Positions 42,194-51,272 of a stretch of DNA of 64,000 nt are shown here, piece by piece. Position numbers and translations under genes: made by a program. Position 1 is the stretch's first letter. Each line of letters begins with the position of its first letter. Below the pieces are notes generated by a model that was not told where the DNA came from, searched no databases, and saw only the letters and a list, made by a program, of their open reading frames with translations. The stretch lies in NCBI RefSeq assembly GCF_003610555.1, contig NZ_RAPQ01000011.1, positions 1 to 64,000 of the forward strand, given 5' to 3'. The DNA comes from Marinifilum flexuosum (lineage in GTDB: Bacteria > Bacteroidota > Bacteroidia > Bacteroidales > Marinifilaceae).

Positions 42194-42220
42194 TTGATTT
42201 ATTTACTGCATCTATATTTG
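42194..42220 (+). promoter_or_regulatory. Candidate dapA promoter
   Basis: TATATTTG at 42213-42220 is an exact TAnnTTTG match; TTG at 42194-42196 gives a slightly short spacing. It implies a leader of about 160 nt before dapA. Confidence 0.45.
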
Positions 42221-42237
42221 CCCACGTAAACCACAAC

Positions 42238-42302
42238 CCTACATTAACCAAGTAGGTTTTTAATCAAGGAGAATAATACTGGTAATCTTCTGAGTGAAGA
42301 TT
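42238..42302 (+). promoter_or_regulatory. Two hairpins in the dapA leader, the first terminator-like
   Basis: CCTAC-attaaccaa-GTAGG followed by TTTTT (42238-42261), then AATCTTC-tgagt-GAAGATT (42284-42302). The arrangement suggests attenuation in the leader; it does not look like the lysine riboswitch, which is longer and has a different core. Confidence 0.4.
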
Positions 42303-42386
42303 ATGATATTAAATATCTGATTTCAGAAGTTTATCGGGATTATTTTTAATGCTCTTTTAATTGTATAAAAGAATAAAAAAGTAAAA

Positions 42387-43307
42387 ATGAGAATGAATTG
42401 GCAAGGATCAATTGTAGCGATTGTAACACCTTTTAACGAAGATGGAAGTGTTGATTACAGAGCTTTAGATGATTTGATTGAATTTCATATCGAAAATCAA
42501 TCTGATGGGATCGTAGTTTGTGGAACCACGGGTGAAGCAGCAACATTATCTAAAGAAGAATATTCTGAGGTTATCAAATTCGTTATTGATAAGGTGAATA
42601 AACGCATCCCTGTTATAGCAGGGACCGGATCTAATTCTACAATTACAGCTGTAGCAAATTCTCAAATGGCAGAATCTTTGGGTGCAGATGCTATATTGGT
42701 AGTTTCTCCATATTACAACAAGCCTACCAGAAAAGGTCTTAAAGACTATTTTACTCAGGTTGCCAGTGCAATTTCAGTTCCTGTAATCATGTATAATGTC
42801 CCGGGAAGAACGGCTTCTAATATCCCAGCTGATTTGGTAGTTGAATTGGCAAATGAGATTGAAAATATTGCAGGAATAAAAGAAGCATCAGGAAACTTGG
42901 AGCAAATGGCTTGTATTTTACGTGATAAACCTGATGGCTTTATGGTATTTTCAGGTGATGATGCTCTTGCTTTTCCAGCAGTTTGCATGGGTGCTGATGG
43001 TGTGATTTCGGTTGCTGCAAACTTGTTTCCAAAAGAGTTTCATGACTTGATACAAGCTGCTTTAACAGGCGATTTAATCACTGCACGTGAATTGCATTTT
43101 AAATATTTGAATATCATTCAACTTTGTTTTATTGAGTCCAATCCAATTCCTGTAAAAACAGGATTAAGCTTGATGGGAAAAGTACAGGAAGAGTTCCGTT
43201 CACCAATGTGTAGAATGGAAGATGAGAATAAAACCAAATTGATGGTTGAACTGCAAAAATTATTGGTACAGACAAACACATATATGACAGAAATTGAAGA
43301 ATTGTAA
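42387..43307 (+). CDS. dapA: 4-Hydroxy-tetrahydrodipicolinate synthase
   Basis: 306 residues, normally 290-300. TIM-barrel active-site residues are present: GTTGEA (T47/T48), MYNVPGRT (Y136, R141) and Schiff-base lysine K165 in IKEASGN. It condenses pyruvate with aspartate semialdehyde in lysine/diaminopimelate biosynthesis. The ATG at 42393 (MNWQGS) is an equally good start. Divergent from the ACT-like gene, with a structured leader. Confidence 0.95.
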   Translation: MRMNWQGSIVAIVTPFNEDGSVDYRALDDLIEFHIENQSDGIVVCGTTGEAATLSKEEYSEVIKFVIDKVNKRIPVIAGTGSNSTITAVANSQMAESLGADAILVVSPYYNKPTRKGLKDYFTQVASAISVPVIMYNVPGRTASNIPADLVVELANEIENIAGIKEASGNLEQMACILRDKPDGFMVFSGDDALAFPAVCMGADGVISVAANLFPKEFHDLIQAALTGDLITARELHFKYLNIIQLCFIESNPIPVKTGLSLMGKVQEEFRSPMCRMEDENKTKLMVELQKLLVQTNTYMTEIEEL

Positions 43308-43346
43308 GTAATTCATTGATAATATTTCTCCCCACATGAAATATTC

Positions 43347-44651
43347 TTATGAAACCATCTCACCAGAGGTGGTTTCTTTGTTTTCGTACCTTTCTATAAT
43401 AGCAGCACCAACACTATCTCCCCAAACATTTACTGTAGTTCTGAATCGATCCAATAGCCAGTCTATTGTTAGAATAAGTCCAATTCCCTCAATTGGAAGG
43501 TGAACAGCTTTTAAAACAATTACCATGGTCACCAATCCGGCTTCGGGAATGCCTGCAGCACCAATGGCGGCAAGTGTTGCGGTTAAAAAAATGATTGTTT
43601 GCTGCGCAAAGCTTAATTCCAAGCCATACAACTGGGCGATAAATATGGCAGCAACAGCTTCGTAAATGGCGGTTCCATCCATATTTATGGTTGCGCCCAG
43701 GGGAAGCACAAAATTACTTGTCTTTTTTGATATTTTGTTCTGTTGCTGTACACCTTGCAGTGTAAGTGGAAGAGTGGCGGTGCTCGAAGCTGTTGAGAAA
43801 GCATTCATTAGTGCTGTAGCAACTCCTTTTGCAAAACTGATAGGATTTCTTTTTCCTATAAATTTCAAGAGTAAACACAAAACAAGTAATGCATGAATAG
43901 ATAGTCCTAAAAGTACAGTAAGGCTGAATTTACCAAGTGATATCAATTCAGGAAGAAAACCTTCATAACCACCAGTTTTCCCGATCCGTGCCGTAATTAA
44001 TCCAAAAATACCTAGAGGAGCAATATACATTACCCAATTTACCAATTGCATGATTCCATCGTTTAAAACGGAAAGAAACTGAATGGTTTTCTTTGCTTTC
44101 TTGCCTAGCGAAGATAAAGCTGCACCAAAAAACAATGAGAAGACGATTAAAGGTAATATGTCCATTTTTGCCATGGCAAGAAATAAATTGTATGCAATTA
44201 ATCCTTGCTGTTCTTGTTCTGGATTTCCAACGATTAGCTGTTTCAAAGTTTCAGAAATTGCCGTGCTTTTTGATATATACTGATTTGAATCATCAGGCAA
44301 CTGAATATTTAATCCGCTTCCCGGTTGAATTAAATTAACTAAAATAATTCCCAAACATACTGATATTGCCGTTGTTGAGAGATAATAAACCAGAGTTTTA
44401 CTTCCAATTTTTCCCAAGCTACGAAGATTGTCCAATTTTGAAATTCCAACCAGCATGGAGAGTATTACCATGGGAACTACCAGCATCATCAGAATATTCA
44501 AAAAGACTTCACCAAATATCGAGAATTTTAGAGCCAATTTTGGGAATATTCCTCCAACTAGGAAACCCAGGAAAATGGCAATCATAATGCTGATAAGAAG
44601 AGCATTAGCATTGCCCAAATTTGAACCCCGATTTTTATTTTTAAAAAACAT
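43347..44651 (-). CDS. Dicarboxylate/amino acid:cation symporter (DAACS family)
   Basis: About 434 residues, eight transmembrane helices with two re-entrant hairpins: serine-rich AFSTASSTATLPLT (HP1) and GAAGIPEAGLVTMVIVL region (HP2), plus the NMDGTAIYEAVAAIFIAQ motif of glutamate/dicarboxylate transporters. The ATG at 44651 (MFFKNKNRG) is preferred to an upstream TTG at 44678. Substrate glutamate, aspartate or a C4-dicarboxylate. Convergent with dapA; a hairpin at 43351-43376 covers its last codons. Confidence 0.92.
   Translation of the reverse strand: MFFKNKNRGSNLGNANALLISIMIAIFLGFLVGGIFPKLALKFSIFGEVFLNILMMLVVPMVILSMLVGISKLDNLRSLGKIGSKTLVYYLSTTAISVCLGIILVNLIQPGSGLNIQLPDDSNQYISKSTAISETLKQLIVGNPEQEQQGLIAYNLFLAMAKMDILPLIVFSLFFGAALSSLGKKAKKTIQFLSVLNDGIMQLVNWVMYIAPLGIFGLITARIGKTGGYEGFLPELISLGKFSLTVLLGLSIHALLVLCLLLKFIGKRNPISFAKGVATALMNAFSTASSTATLPLTLQGVQQQNKISKKTSNFVLPLGATINMDGTAIYEAVAAIFIAQLYGLELSFAQQTIIFLTATLAAIGAAGIPEAGLVTMVIVLKAVHLPIEGIGLILTIDWLLDRFRTTVNVWGDSVGAAIIERYENKETTSGEMVS
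43351..43376. terminator. Hairpin over the 3' end of the symporter gene
   Basis: GAAACCA / TGGTTTC stem with an internal CTC..GAGG pairing, inside the final codons of the minus-strand gene and about 45 bases after dapA. T-rich sequence follows on the plus strand. Confidence 0.6.
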
Positions 44652-44864
44652 TAGACTTTTATGCAACAAAATGAACAATATTTAGTACAATAGATTTTGT
44701 AAGAAAAGAAGTTTGACTTACGTCTAAGCAAAAATTTAATTTTATCGAAACATTGCAATTATAACATAAACTATTGAGTCAAGAATGTCAATTATTTTTG
44801 ATAAAACATATGTAAACCGTATTGTTTCTGTTTATTATGCTATTACTTAAGATTACTATACTCA

Positions 44865-45659
44865 ATGAATAAAGATTTACTCTTTGCACTAATACAAAAT
44901 CCTAACCTTATTTCCGGAATTTACAATTACTGTGATGGATGGTGTGAGCGTTGTAAATTCACTTCCAATTGTCTTAATTTTAAGATGATGGAGGAAGGTG
45001 TGCCTGACCTAAAATCAACGGAACATGATACTGAAGCAGAAGCTTCATCTGCAATGGATAATTTGGATGAGATGTTTCAATTGAGTATGGAGCTGTTGAA
45101 TCAGGCGGCAAAAGATTTGGGTATGGAATTGCCTCAACAATCAGCGGATTTTGATGCCGAAGAGGAAGAAGAAAAAGATGAGTTGATTTTTAAAAGCCAA
45201 TTGATGCTTCAGGCTGATAAGTATTCGGAATTGGTGGATGCTTGGTTCGCTGATTTTGAATCATTATTGTACGTTGGTTCTCACTCTTTAAAAGAAATTT
45301 TTGATTTTAAGGAAGAAGAGGAGATGAGCGATGCTGAATTGCTGATTTTCGATAAATCTGAAATTATTCGTTGGTTTCAATTTATCATCCCAAGTAAACT
45401 TTTTAGAGCACTTCGAAGTAAGGCAAATACGGAAGAAACTGGAAATGACTTTTATGCCCACGACAGTGTAGCTTCAGCAAAAGTAGCTCTGATTTCAATA
45501 GACAATTCGATTGATGCATGGACAAGTTACATGCACCAATTTCCAGGTGCAGAAGATAGAATGTTACCAATATTACTTCTTCTTTCGGGATTAAGAACTT
45601 TAGTAGAGGAGGTTTTTCCTGACTCCAGAAATTTTGTTCGTCCGGGATTCGATATTTAA
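44865..45659 (+). CDS. Hypothetical protein with N-terminal four-cysteine motif
   Basis: 264 residues, very acidic. A compact cysteine motif near the N-terminus, YCDGWCERCKFTSNCLNF (C23, C27, C30, C36; C-x3-C-x2-C-x5-C), suggests a metal or iron-sulfur site. A Glu/Asp-rich linker (EEEEEKDE) follows, then a helical domain (residues 110-264) with conserved-looking W and F. No signal peptide. Alone in its transcription unit and followed by a long tandem array. I do not recognise the family. Confidence 0.8.
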   Translation: MNKDLLFALIQNPNLISGIYNYCDGWCERCKFTSNCLNFKMMEEGVPDLKSTEHDTEAEASSAMDNLDEMFQLSMELLNQAAKDLGMELPQQSADFDAEEEEEKDELIFKSQLMLQADKYSELVDAWFADFESLLYVGSHSLKEIFDFKEEEEMSDAELLIFDKSEIIRWFQFIIPSKLFRALRSKANTEETGNDFYAHDSVASAKVALISIDNSIDAWTSYMHQFPGAEDRMLPILLLLSGLRTLVEEVFPDSRNFVRPGFDI

Positions 45660-45689
45660 TTGGAAAAATTGATTTTTTAATACCAAAAT

Positions 45690-46092
45690 GCTTTAAAGAA
45701 TTAATAAATAACACAAAGCTTTCGTTATATTATCAAATCCTTTAATAAATTAATGGAGAGTTTGATGATTTTGTCAAAACCTTTCGATTTTAGATTAATA
45801 CCTTTCAAGATCTTTATTAAAATTCTGGTTATTTTTATCAAAGCTTTTGATAAATTTATGAAACGTTTGATGATTTTACCAAAGCCTTTGGTGATTTAAT
45901 CAAGACCTTTAATAGCTTAGATTAAAGCTTTGGTTATTTTATTAAAGACTTTAATAAATTTATGAAGCGTTTGATGATTTTACCAAAACCTTTCGTTTTT
46001 TAATCAAGACCTTTAATAGTTTAGATGAAAGCTTTGATTATTTTATTAAAGACTTTCGATTTTAGATTAAGACCGTTCATACTTTCTAAGAA
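45690..46092. repeat. Degenerate 20-22-nt tandem array, about 19 units
   Basis: About 400 bp of units resembling AAGCCTTTGATGATTTTATT plus A. Clear neighbours are AAGACCTTTAATAGCTTAG, AAAGCTTTGGTTATTTTATT, AAGCGTTTGATGATTTTACC. Blocks of four or five units recur with high identity (45867-45930 against 45970-46030), indicating a higher-order duplication of about 104 bp. Starts about 30 bases after a stop codon. No reading frame stays open. Confidence 0.85.
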
Positions 46093-46134
46093 AGTAATTG
46101 ATTCTATTGGGAGAATTTGCTTTTTGAGAAATAT

Positions 46135-46166
46135 TTTGTTCTCTCCTAATAAAAAGTATATATTCG
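46135..46166 (+). promoter_or_regulatory. Candidate promoter of the DMT transporter gene
   Basis: TTTG at 46135-46138, 20 bases, then TATATTCG at 46159-46166 (one mismatch to TAnnTTTG). It would give a leader of about 240 nt. Confidence 0.4.
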
Positions 46167-46201
46167 CAGCAGATTGAGTGTTATTATAGGTAGATATTCC
46201 T

Positions 46202-46366
46202 GCTATGGAAGATTTTGAATATCACCTTTGCTCATCACAGACCTTCTCTGTGTACCATAGCTTCATTGTTGAATCATTGATTTGTGAAGCTATATTGGTA
46301 CGATTACTTCAAACACATTTATACCAATTTTAATCTGGAAGAGATGTTGTATCTCGTATCGGAGAT
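46202..46366 (+). promoter_or_regulatory. Multi-stem, partly alternative leader structure
   Basis: Perfect stems in order: GCTATGG/CCATAGC (46202-46261) enclosing CACAGA/TCTGTG; TAGCTTCA/TGAAGCTA (46258-46292), which shares bases with the first and so excludes it; ATTGGTA/TACCAAT (46294-46328); and GAGAT/ATCTC/GAGAT (46341-46366), where the middle strand can pair either way. Such mutually exclusive stems in front of a transporter gene resemble a cis-regulatory RNA. It does not match a riboswitch class I know. Confidence 0.4.
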
Positions 46367-46415
46367 TCACTTCAATGGAAGCTAATTTGAGTATTAATTT
46401 TAAAATCTATTTGTG

Positions 46416-47297
46416 ATGAGTTTGAAATTTAAAGCAATTTTTCTACTTCTTTTTGGAACTATTTTCTGGGGAATGACCTTTGTTTTCATTAAGGATGCTG
46501 TGTCATTAATGAGTGTAGCAGGATTTTTAGGATATCGTTTTCTGTTGGCAGGAATTGTACTTAGCCTGATATTTTACAGAAGGCTCAAGCTAATAAATAA
46601 AACGACTTTAAAGTATGGATTATTGATGTCTGTGCCATTGCTAACAAGTTTTCTGGCACAAACCATAGGTTTACAGTATACCAGTGCTTCGAAAGGAGGT
46701 TTTATAACCGGGCTTTCAGTTGTATTCGTTCCTGTTATTCTCTCAATCATTCAGAGAAAGTTACCTTCCAGTAATATTTTTATTGCAGTTCTTATGGCAA
46801 CAATGGGTTTGGCCATGCTAACCTTAAGCAGTAGTCTGGATTTAAATATTGGTGATTCTTGGGTGTTTTTTTCAGCCATCTTGTTTGCGATCTATATTAT
46901 CATGGTTGGAAAAATAAGTCGTAAATGTGATGGTATTTTACTTTCGCTTACACAGTTTCTGATTGTTGGTATAGTTTGTACACTTTATGCAGGAATCAAT
47001 GGCGATTTATTTGTTCCTACTCAGTACAAATTATGGCAGGCCATACTGTTTACAGCACTTTTTGCAACAGCATTCATGTATACCGTGCAGAACTACTATC
47101 AAAAGTATATCTCAGAAATTACGACCTCCATTATTTTCTCTTTCGAGCCTTTATTTGCAGCGGTAACCGCATTTTTCTATTTAAATGAAGAGCTTACAGA
47201 GAAAACGATTATTGGTGGATTATTAATATTTGTGGGAATTCTATTTGCAGAATTAAAACTGAAAGATATAAAAACTCTTCTAAGCGTAGGAAAATAA
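46416..47297 (+). CDS. EamA/DMT family permease
   Basis: About 293 residues, ten membrane helices in two EamA repeats (GTIFWGMTFVFIKDA at the start of repeat 1; IIFSFEPLFAAVTAFFYLNEEL in repeat 2, in part). Drug/metabolite exporter, substrate unknown. The ATG at 46416 is preferred over the GTG one codon earlier. Preceded by a long leader with several stems, followed by a terminator. Confidence 0.9.
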   Translation: MSLKFKAIFLLLFGTIFWGMTFVFIKDAVSLMSVAGFLGYRFLLAGIVLSLIFYRRLKLINKTTLKYGLLMSVPLLTSFLAQTIGLQYTSASKGGFITGLSVVFVPVILSIIQRKLPSSNIFIAVLMATMGLAMLTLSSSLDLNIGDSWVFFSAILFAIYIIMVGKISRKCDGILLSLTQFLIVGIVCTLYAGINGDLFVPTQYKLWQAILFTALFATAFMYTVQNYYQKYISEITTSIIFSFEPLFAAVTAFFYLNEELTEKTIIGGLLIFVGILFAELKLKDIKTLLSVGK

Positions 47298-47306
47298 AAA
47301 AAGAAA

Positions 47307-47333
47307 AAAGTCGGAAACCACCCCGACTTTTCT
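47307..47333 (+). terminator. Terminator of the DMT permease gene
   Basis: AAAGTCGG-aaaccacc-CCGACTTT followed by TCT; 8-bp stem starting 10 bases after the stop. Confidence 0.8.
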
Positions 47334-47498
47334 ATATTCACTTTATAACCCTATAACTCTATGAAAAAACCACTTTTCTCTTTTGTTATAGTACAAATGT
47401 AGGCTCAAAAACGGTTAAGCATTGCGAAAAAGTGTTAAAGAAGTTTAAAAGTTTAATTATCTTGCTTTTTTAGGTTCAATCAGAATAAATTAAAAGCT

Positions 47499-47981
47499 AT
47501 GAAACTTATTAAATATGGGCTTTTTATTGCCTTTGGTTTCTTTTTGTCGTGTTCATCTAATCAACCTACTGACAATAAAGTAAAAAACGGATATAATGTT
47601 GAATTGGCAACTAAATTGAATGCCGATCAGTATGGTATGAGTAAGTATGTTATGGCATTTTTAAAGCGAGGGCCTGTTCGCAGTCAAGATTCTATTACCG
47701 CTGCCGAACTACAGAAAGCTCATTTAGAAAATATTGAAAGCTTGGCAGATGTAGGTAAGTTGGTTTTGGCTGGTCCATTTTTCGATGATGGTGAAATTCG
47801 GGGGATTTATATTTTTAATGTTGAAACCATTGAAGAAGCTAAGGCCTTAACAGAGACAGATCCGGCAATAAAAGCAGGTAGGTTGGTAATGGAATTACAT
47901 CCTTGGTATGGTTCTGCTGCATTGAAGCAGGTAAATGAAATTCACAAGAGTTTACAAAAGCAAAATGTAAGTGAACAATAG
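47499..47981 (+). CDS. YciI-like lipoprotein
   Basis: 160 residues. A lipoprotein signal ending FFLSC (Cys18) precedes a ferredoxin-like YCII-related domain: YVMAFLKRGPVRSQDS, HLENIESLADVGKLVLAGPF, GIYIFNVETIEEAKALTETDP. Function of exported YciI-like proteins is unknown. Single gene. Confidence 0.82.
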   Translation: MKLIKYGLFIAFGFFLSCSSNQPTDNKVKNGYNVELATKLNADQYGMSKYVMAFLKRGPVRSQDSITAAELQKAHLENIESLADVGKLVLAGPFFDDGEIRGIYIFNVETIEEAKALTETDPAIKAGRLVMELHPWYGSAALKQVNEIHKSLQKQNVSEQ

Positions 47982-48039
47982 AGTTAATACGGTACATATA
48001 GAATAGTTTATTAAATTTGCTACATAAAAAAGAATAAAG

Positions 48040-50133
48040 TTGGATATTTCTCTGGTTACCGAATACTCATTGTGGTGGATATTACCGATATTTTTGCTTT
48101 CGATAGCAATTGTATATCGCTTATATTTTTACAAACAAATCTTGATAAAAGAAATGGCTGTTTGGAAAACTGCCATACTTGCTGGTTTACGTTTTTTAGT
48201 TGTTTTTTTATTGTTGTTTTTATTAATAGGTCCAAGGATTAAGTACCAAAAGAGAATTAAAAATAAACCAGTTTTAATTGTTGCTCAGGATAATTCAATG
48301 TCCTTGAAATTAGGACAGGACTCATCTTATTATTTAAATCAATACCCTTCTGATCTGAACGAATTGATAAATTCCTTACAAGATGATTATGATGTAAAAA
48401 CTTTAAGTTTTGGTGAAAAGGTTTCAGCCTTATCAAAATTGGATTTTAATGAACCTTTAAGCGATTTTTCTTCCCTATTTCAGTTTGTAAAAGACAATTA
48501 TGGAAGTTTGGAAAATGTTCGAATGCTTTTGGCTAGTGATGGATTATACAATTCAGGTGCAAATCCTCGTTATTTGAGCTCTGATATTGGTATGCCAATT
48601 CATACTATTCAGCTAGGAGATACATTGGAAATTAATGATGTGTCGATTTTTTCGTTAAAATCGAATCAAATTGGTTTTACAAACACCAAATTGCCAGTAA
48701 AAATAGGAATTAAGGCCTTAAATTTTAACAATAAAAAACTCCTTGTAGAGATAAGAAATAAGGCTAAACTCTTATTACAAGAGGAAATAAATGTTGCGGG
48801 AGAGAGCTTTCATCTTGAAAAAAATTATTTGTTAGATGCTGAGCAAAAAGGCTTGCAAAGATATAATGTAAAAGTTAGTTCCGCTTTCGAAGAATATACT
48901 CTAAAGAATAATTCTGCCGACTTTGTTGTCGATATTTTAGATTCCAAAAGAAAAATTGTAATCGCTTTCGATCAATATCATCCAGACATTGCAGCCATTA
49001 AATCAGCAATATTGGAAAATTCTAATTTCGACTATGAATTGGTTAATTTAAATCAAAAGCAATTAAGTTTTGAAGAAACCAATTTGATTGTATTGTACCA
49101 AATACCATCCAAAAGAAAGAATTATAAGGATTTGTTCAAGAAAATTGAATTGGCTAAAATTCCAGCTTTAATTGTTGTGGGAGCAAGTTCAGATTTAAAT
49201 GTATTGAACTCTTTAAATCTTGGAGTTCGTTTAAATAGCGAAAATGAGTATTATCAGGATGCTGTTTATTTGGAGAATCAGAATTTTTCTTTGTTTAATC
49301 TGCAATCGAAAGAAAAAAATGTATTTGAGAAATTACCACCGATTCGAACTCCTTTTGGAGATATTAATTTGAACAGTGAATTTCAAACATTAGCTTACCA
49401 GAAAATAAAAGGAGTAGATACACAATATCCATTAATTGCATTTGGCTCTGTTCAAGATCGAAAAATGGGTTGGATATTTGGAGAAGGGATGTGGCGTTGG
49501 AAATTGAGTGAATTTCAATTGTTTAATTCAAATACACATTTTAATGATATTGTCAATAGGACCATACAGTATTTGGCTTTAAAAGAGAAGAAGGATCAGT
49601 TGATTATTAGGCATGATAATGACTTTGCAGAAGGAAAACAAGTGAAAATTCAAGCCGAATTGTATAATGATAGTTATGAGTTAATAAACAAATTAGACCT
49701 TCAATTTGTATTAACTAATGAAGATGGAAAGACATATAATTATCAGTTTTCAAGAAATGAAAATGACTATGATTTAACAATCAGTAGTTTAAAAAATGGA
49801 AGATATAATTATAAAGTTCAGACAGTTGGATTGGATGAGAATCTGGTACGTTCCGGTGAATTTATAGTTCGTTCCAATATTATTGAATCGAAACGATTGC
49901 AAGCGGAAACTATAACATTAAAACAAATTTCAGGAAGTACGAATGGAACCTACTTTCGTAGTTTTGATTCCAAGAAGATAAAAACTCACTTTCTGAATGA
50001 TATAGATATAAAACCAACAATTTCTTATGAATCTAATTATGGTAATGCAGTAAGTTTAATATATTTATTAAGTTTTATTATCATATTAATGATTTTGGAA
50101 TGGTTTTTGAGAAAATACTGGCTAGGAAATTAA
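48040..50133 (+). CDS. Membrane protein with VWA/BatA-like architecture
   Basis: 697 residues. Two N-terminal membrane helices (about 10-28 and 43-63), a VWA-like domain in which the canonical DxSxS is reduced to AQDNSMSLK, a glutamine-amidotransferase-like middle part, and a C-terminal membrane helix (SLIYLLSFIIILMILEWFL). This matches uncharacterised Bacteroidota relatives of BatA. Translation must begin at TTG (48040) to keep the first helix; a -7-like TAAATTTG at 48012-48019 places the start point just upstream. Next gene begins 26 bases later. Confidence 0.8.
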   Translation: MDISLVTEYSLWWILPIFLLSIAIVYRLYFYKQILIKEMAVWKTAILAGLRFLVVFLLLFLLIGPRIKYQKRIKNKPVLIVAQDNSMSLKLGQDSSYYLNQYPSDLNELINSLQDDYDVKTLSFGEKVSALSKLDFNEPLSDFSSLFQFVKDNYGSLENVRMLLASDGLYNSGANPRYLSSDIGMPIHTIQLGDTLEINDVSIFSLKSNQIGFTNTKLPVKIGIKALNFNNKKLLVEIRNKAKLLLQEEINVAGESFHLEKNYLLDAEQKGLQRYNVKVSSAFEEYTLKNNSADFVVDILDSKRKIVIAFDQYHPDIAAIKSAILENSNFDYELVNLNQKQLSFEETNLIVLYQIPSKRKNYKDLFKKIELAKIPALIVVGASSDLNVLNSLNLGVRLNSENEYYQDAVYLENQNFSLFNLQSKEKNVFEKLPPIRTPFGDINLNSEFQTLAYQKIKGVDTQYPLIAFGSVQDRKMGWIFGEGMWRWKLSEFQLFNSNTHFNDIVNRTIQYLALKEKKDQLIIRHDNDFAEGKQVKIQAELYNDSYELINKLDLQFVLTNEDGKTYNYQFSRNENDYDLTISSLKNGRYNYKVQTVGLDENLVRSGEFIVRSNIIESKRLQAETITLKQISGSTNGTYFRSFDSKKIKTHFLNDIDIKPTISYESNYGNAVSLIYLLSFIIILMILEWFLRKYWLGN

Positions 50134-50159
50134 TTCTAACCACAAGAAATTTCACACTA

Positions 50160-51233
50160 ATGACAAAACAAATATCTTTTACAAAGCGTAATTTTCGAAA
50201 ATTTCTTTTATTAGGTGTTTTACCCATTATTTTTGCTGGTTGCCAAACCATGGCATTATATGATTTTGAAGGGCTAAAGGCACCCAAAGTAATTATTCCA
50301 CCTGATGTTAAGACCATTGGATTTGTTGATCGAAATTTGAGTTTTGATTTGGATACTTTATCGAAATACTATAAAGTAAATAATATGAGTGTAAAAGATA
50401 GTGTCGATTATTCTGAAATTCGTGCTATTAATTGTCATTTAGGTTTAAATGAAAATCTCTCTGCATATTTTGAATTGGACAGTGTTTCATATACACGATT
50501 ACCAGAAAATCATGTTGTAGGGGATAGACATTATGATCCCATGTCTTGGGATAGAGTTGATAGTATTTGTGAGTCTAACGGTTCAGATATTTTAATATGC
50601 CTGGAAGACCTTCAAATATCTAATGAATATGAAATCATAGAAGGCGAAGAAAACTGGGGAATAACAGATGTAAAGTATTTTGCTGTCTGGAGAATTTATG
50701 ACCCATTGTCCCAAAAATTTCATGATGTAAGAATGATTGCGGATAGTTTATTTACAGAAACTAGTTCTTACTCCTACACAAAATTGATAGAGGAGAAAAT
50801 GCCTAAACGTACAGAGATAAATGCCGAAGTAGCGTATAATATAGGTCGAGATTATGCTGATTTAATTTCTCCAAAATGGATTTCCTTCACAAGAAAGTAT
50901 TTTATTGCAGGGCATCAGGATTTTTCTTTGGCTAGTTATTATTTGAATAATGATAGTGTTGATCAGGCAATTGAAATGTGGAAAAAACATGTAGATTCAG
51001 AAGATAAGAAATTAGCAGGTAGGGCATGTTACAACATGGCATTGGCATACGAATTAAAGGAAGAATATCAAGAGGCGAGTAGTTGGGTGAGAAGAGCAAT
51101 TAAAAAGTATAGAGAGATTGATAAAGAGCCAAAGGAATTTAAATATGTAAAAGAGTATTACAAAGAATTAATCGGTAGAACGCAAAATAATTATTTACTC
51201 GACAAATTCTTTGGAAAAGAGAAAACAGAATAA
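50160..51233 (+). CDS. DUF6340-like lipoprotein
   Basis: About 357 residues from the ATG at 50160; an in-frame ATG at 50100 lies inside the previous gene and would hide the lipoprotein signal (LPIIFAGC). The mature part has an alpha/beta N-terminal domain (VKTIGFVDRNLSF; SDILICLEDLQIS; FAVWRIYDP) and a C-terminal TPR-like segment (AGRACYNMALAYELKEEYQEA). I believe this is the DUF6340 family of Bacteroidota; function unknown. Likely co-transcribed with the VWA-like membrane protein. Confidence 0.78.
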   Translation: MTKQISFTKRNFRKFLLLGVLPIIFAGCQTMALYDFEGLKAPKVIIPPDVKTIGFVDRNLSFDLDTLSKYYKVNNMSVKDSVDYSEIRAINCHLGLNENLSAYFELDSVSYTRLPENHVVGDRHYDPMSWDRVDSICESNGSDILICLEDLQISNEYEIIEGEENWGITDVKYFAVWRIYDPLSQKFHDVRMIADSLFTETSSYSYTKLIEEKMPKRTEINAEVAYNIGRDYADLISPKWISFTRKYFIAGHQDFSLASYYLNNDSVDQAIEMWKKHVDSEDKKLAGRACYNMALAYELKEEYQEASSWVRRAIKKYREIDKEPKEFKYVKEYYKELIGRTQNNYLLDKFFGKEKTE

Positions 51234-51241
51234 AAAAAGAT

Positions 51242-51271
51242 CCCCTGGAAGTGTATAGTTTCAGGGGTTTT
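51242..51271 (+). terminator. Terminator after the lipoprotein gene
   Basis: CCCCTGGAA / TTTCAGGGG stem followed by TTTTTT. Confidence 0.85.
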
Positions 51272-51272
51272 T

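Noticed and set aside
42238-42302. Lysine riboswitch before dapA
   Set aside because: Leader is too short and lacks the five-helix core; only two simple hairpins are seen.
45690-46092. CRISPR array
   Set aside because: Units are 20-22 nt, adjacent without unique spacers, and diverged; no cas genes in the window.
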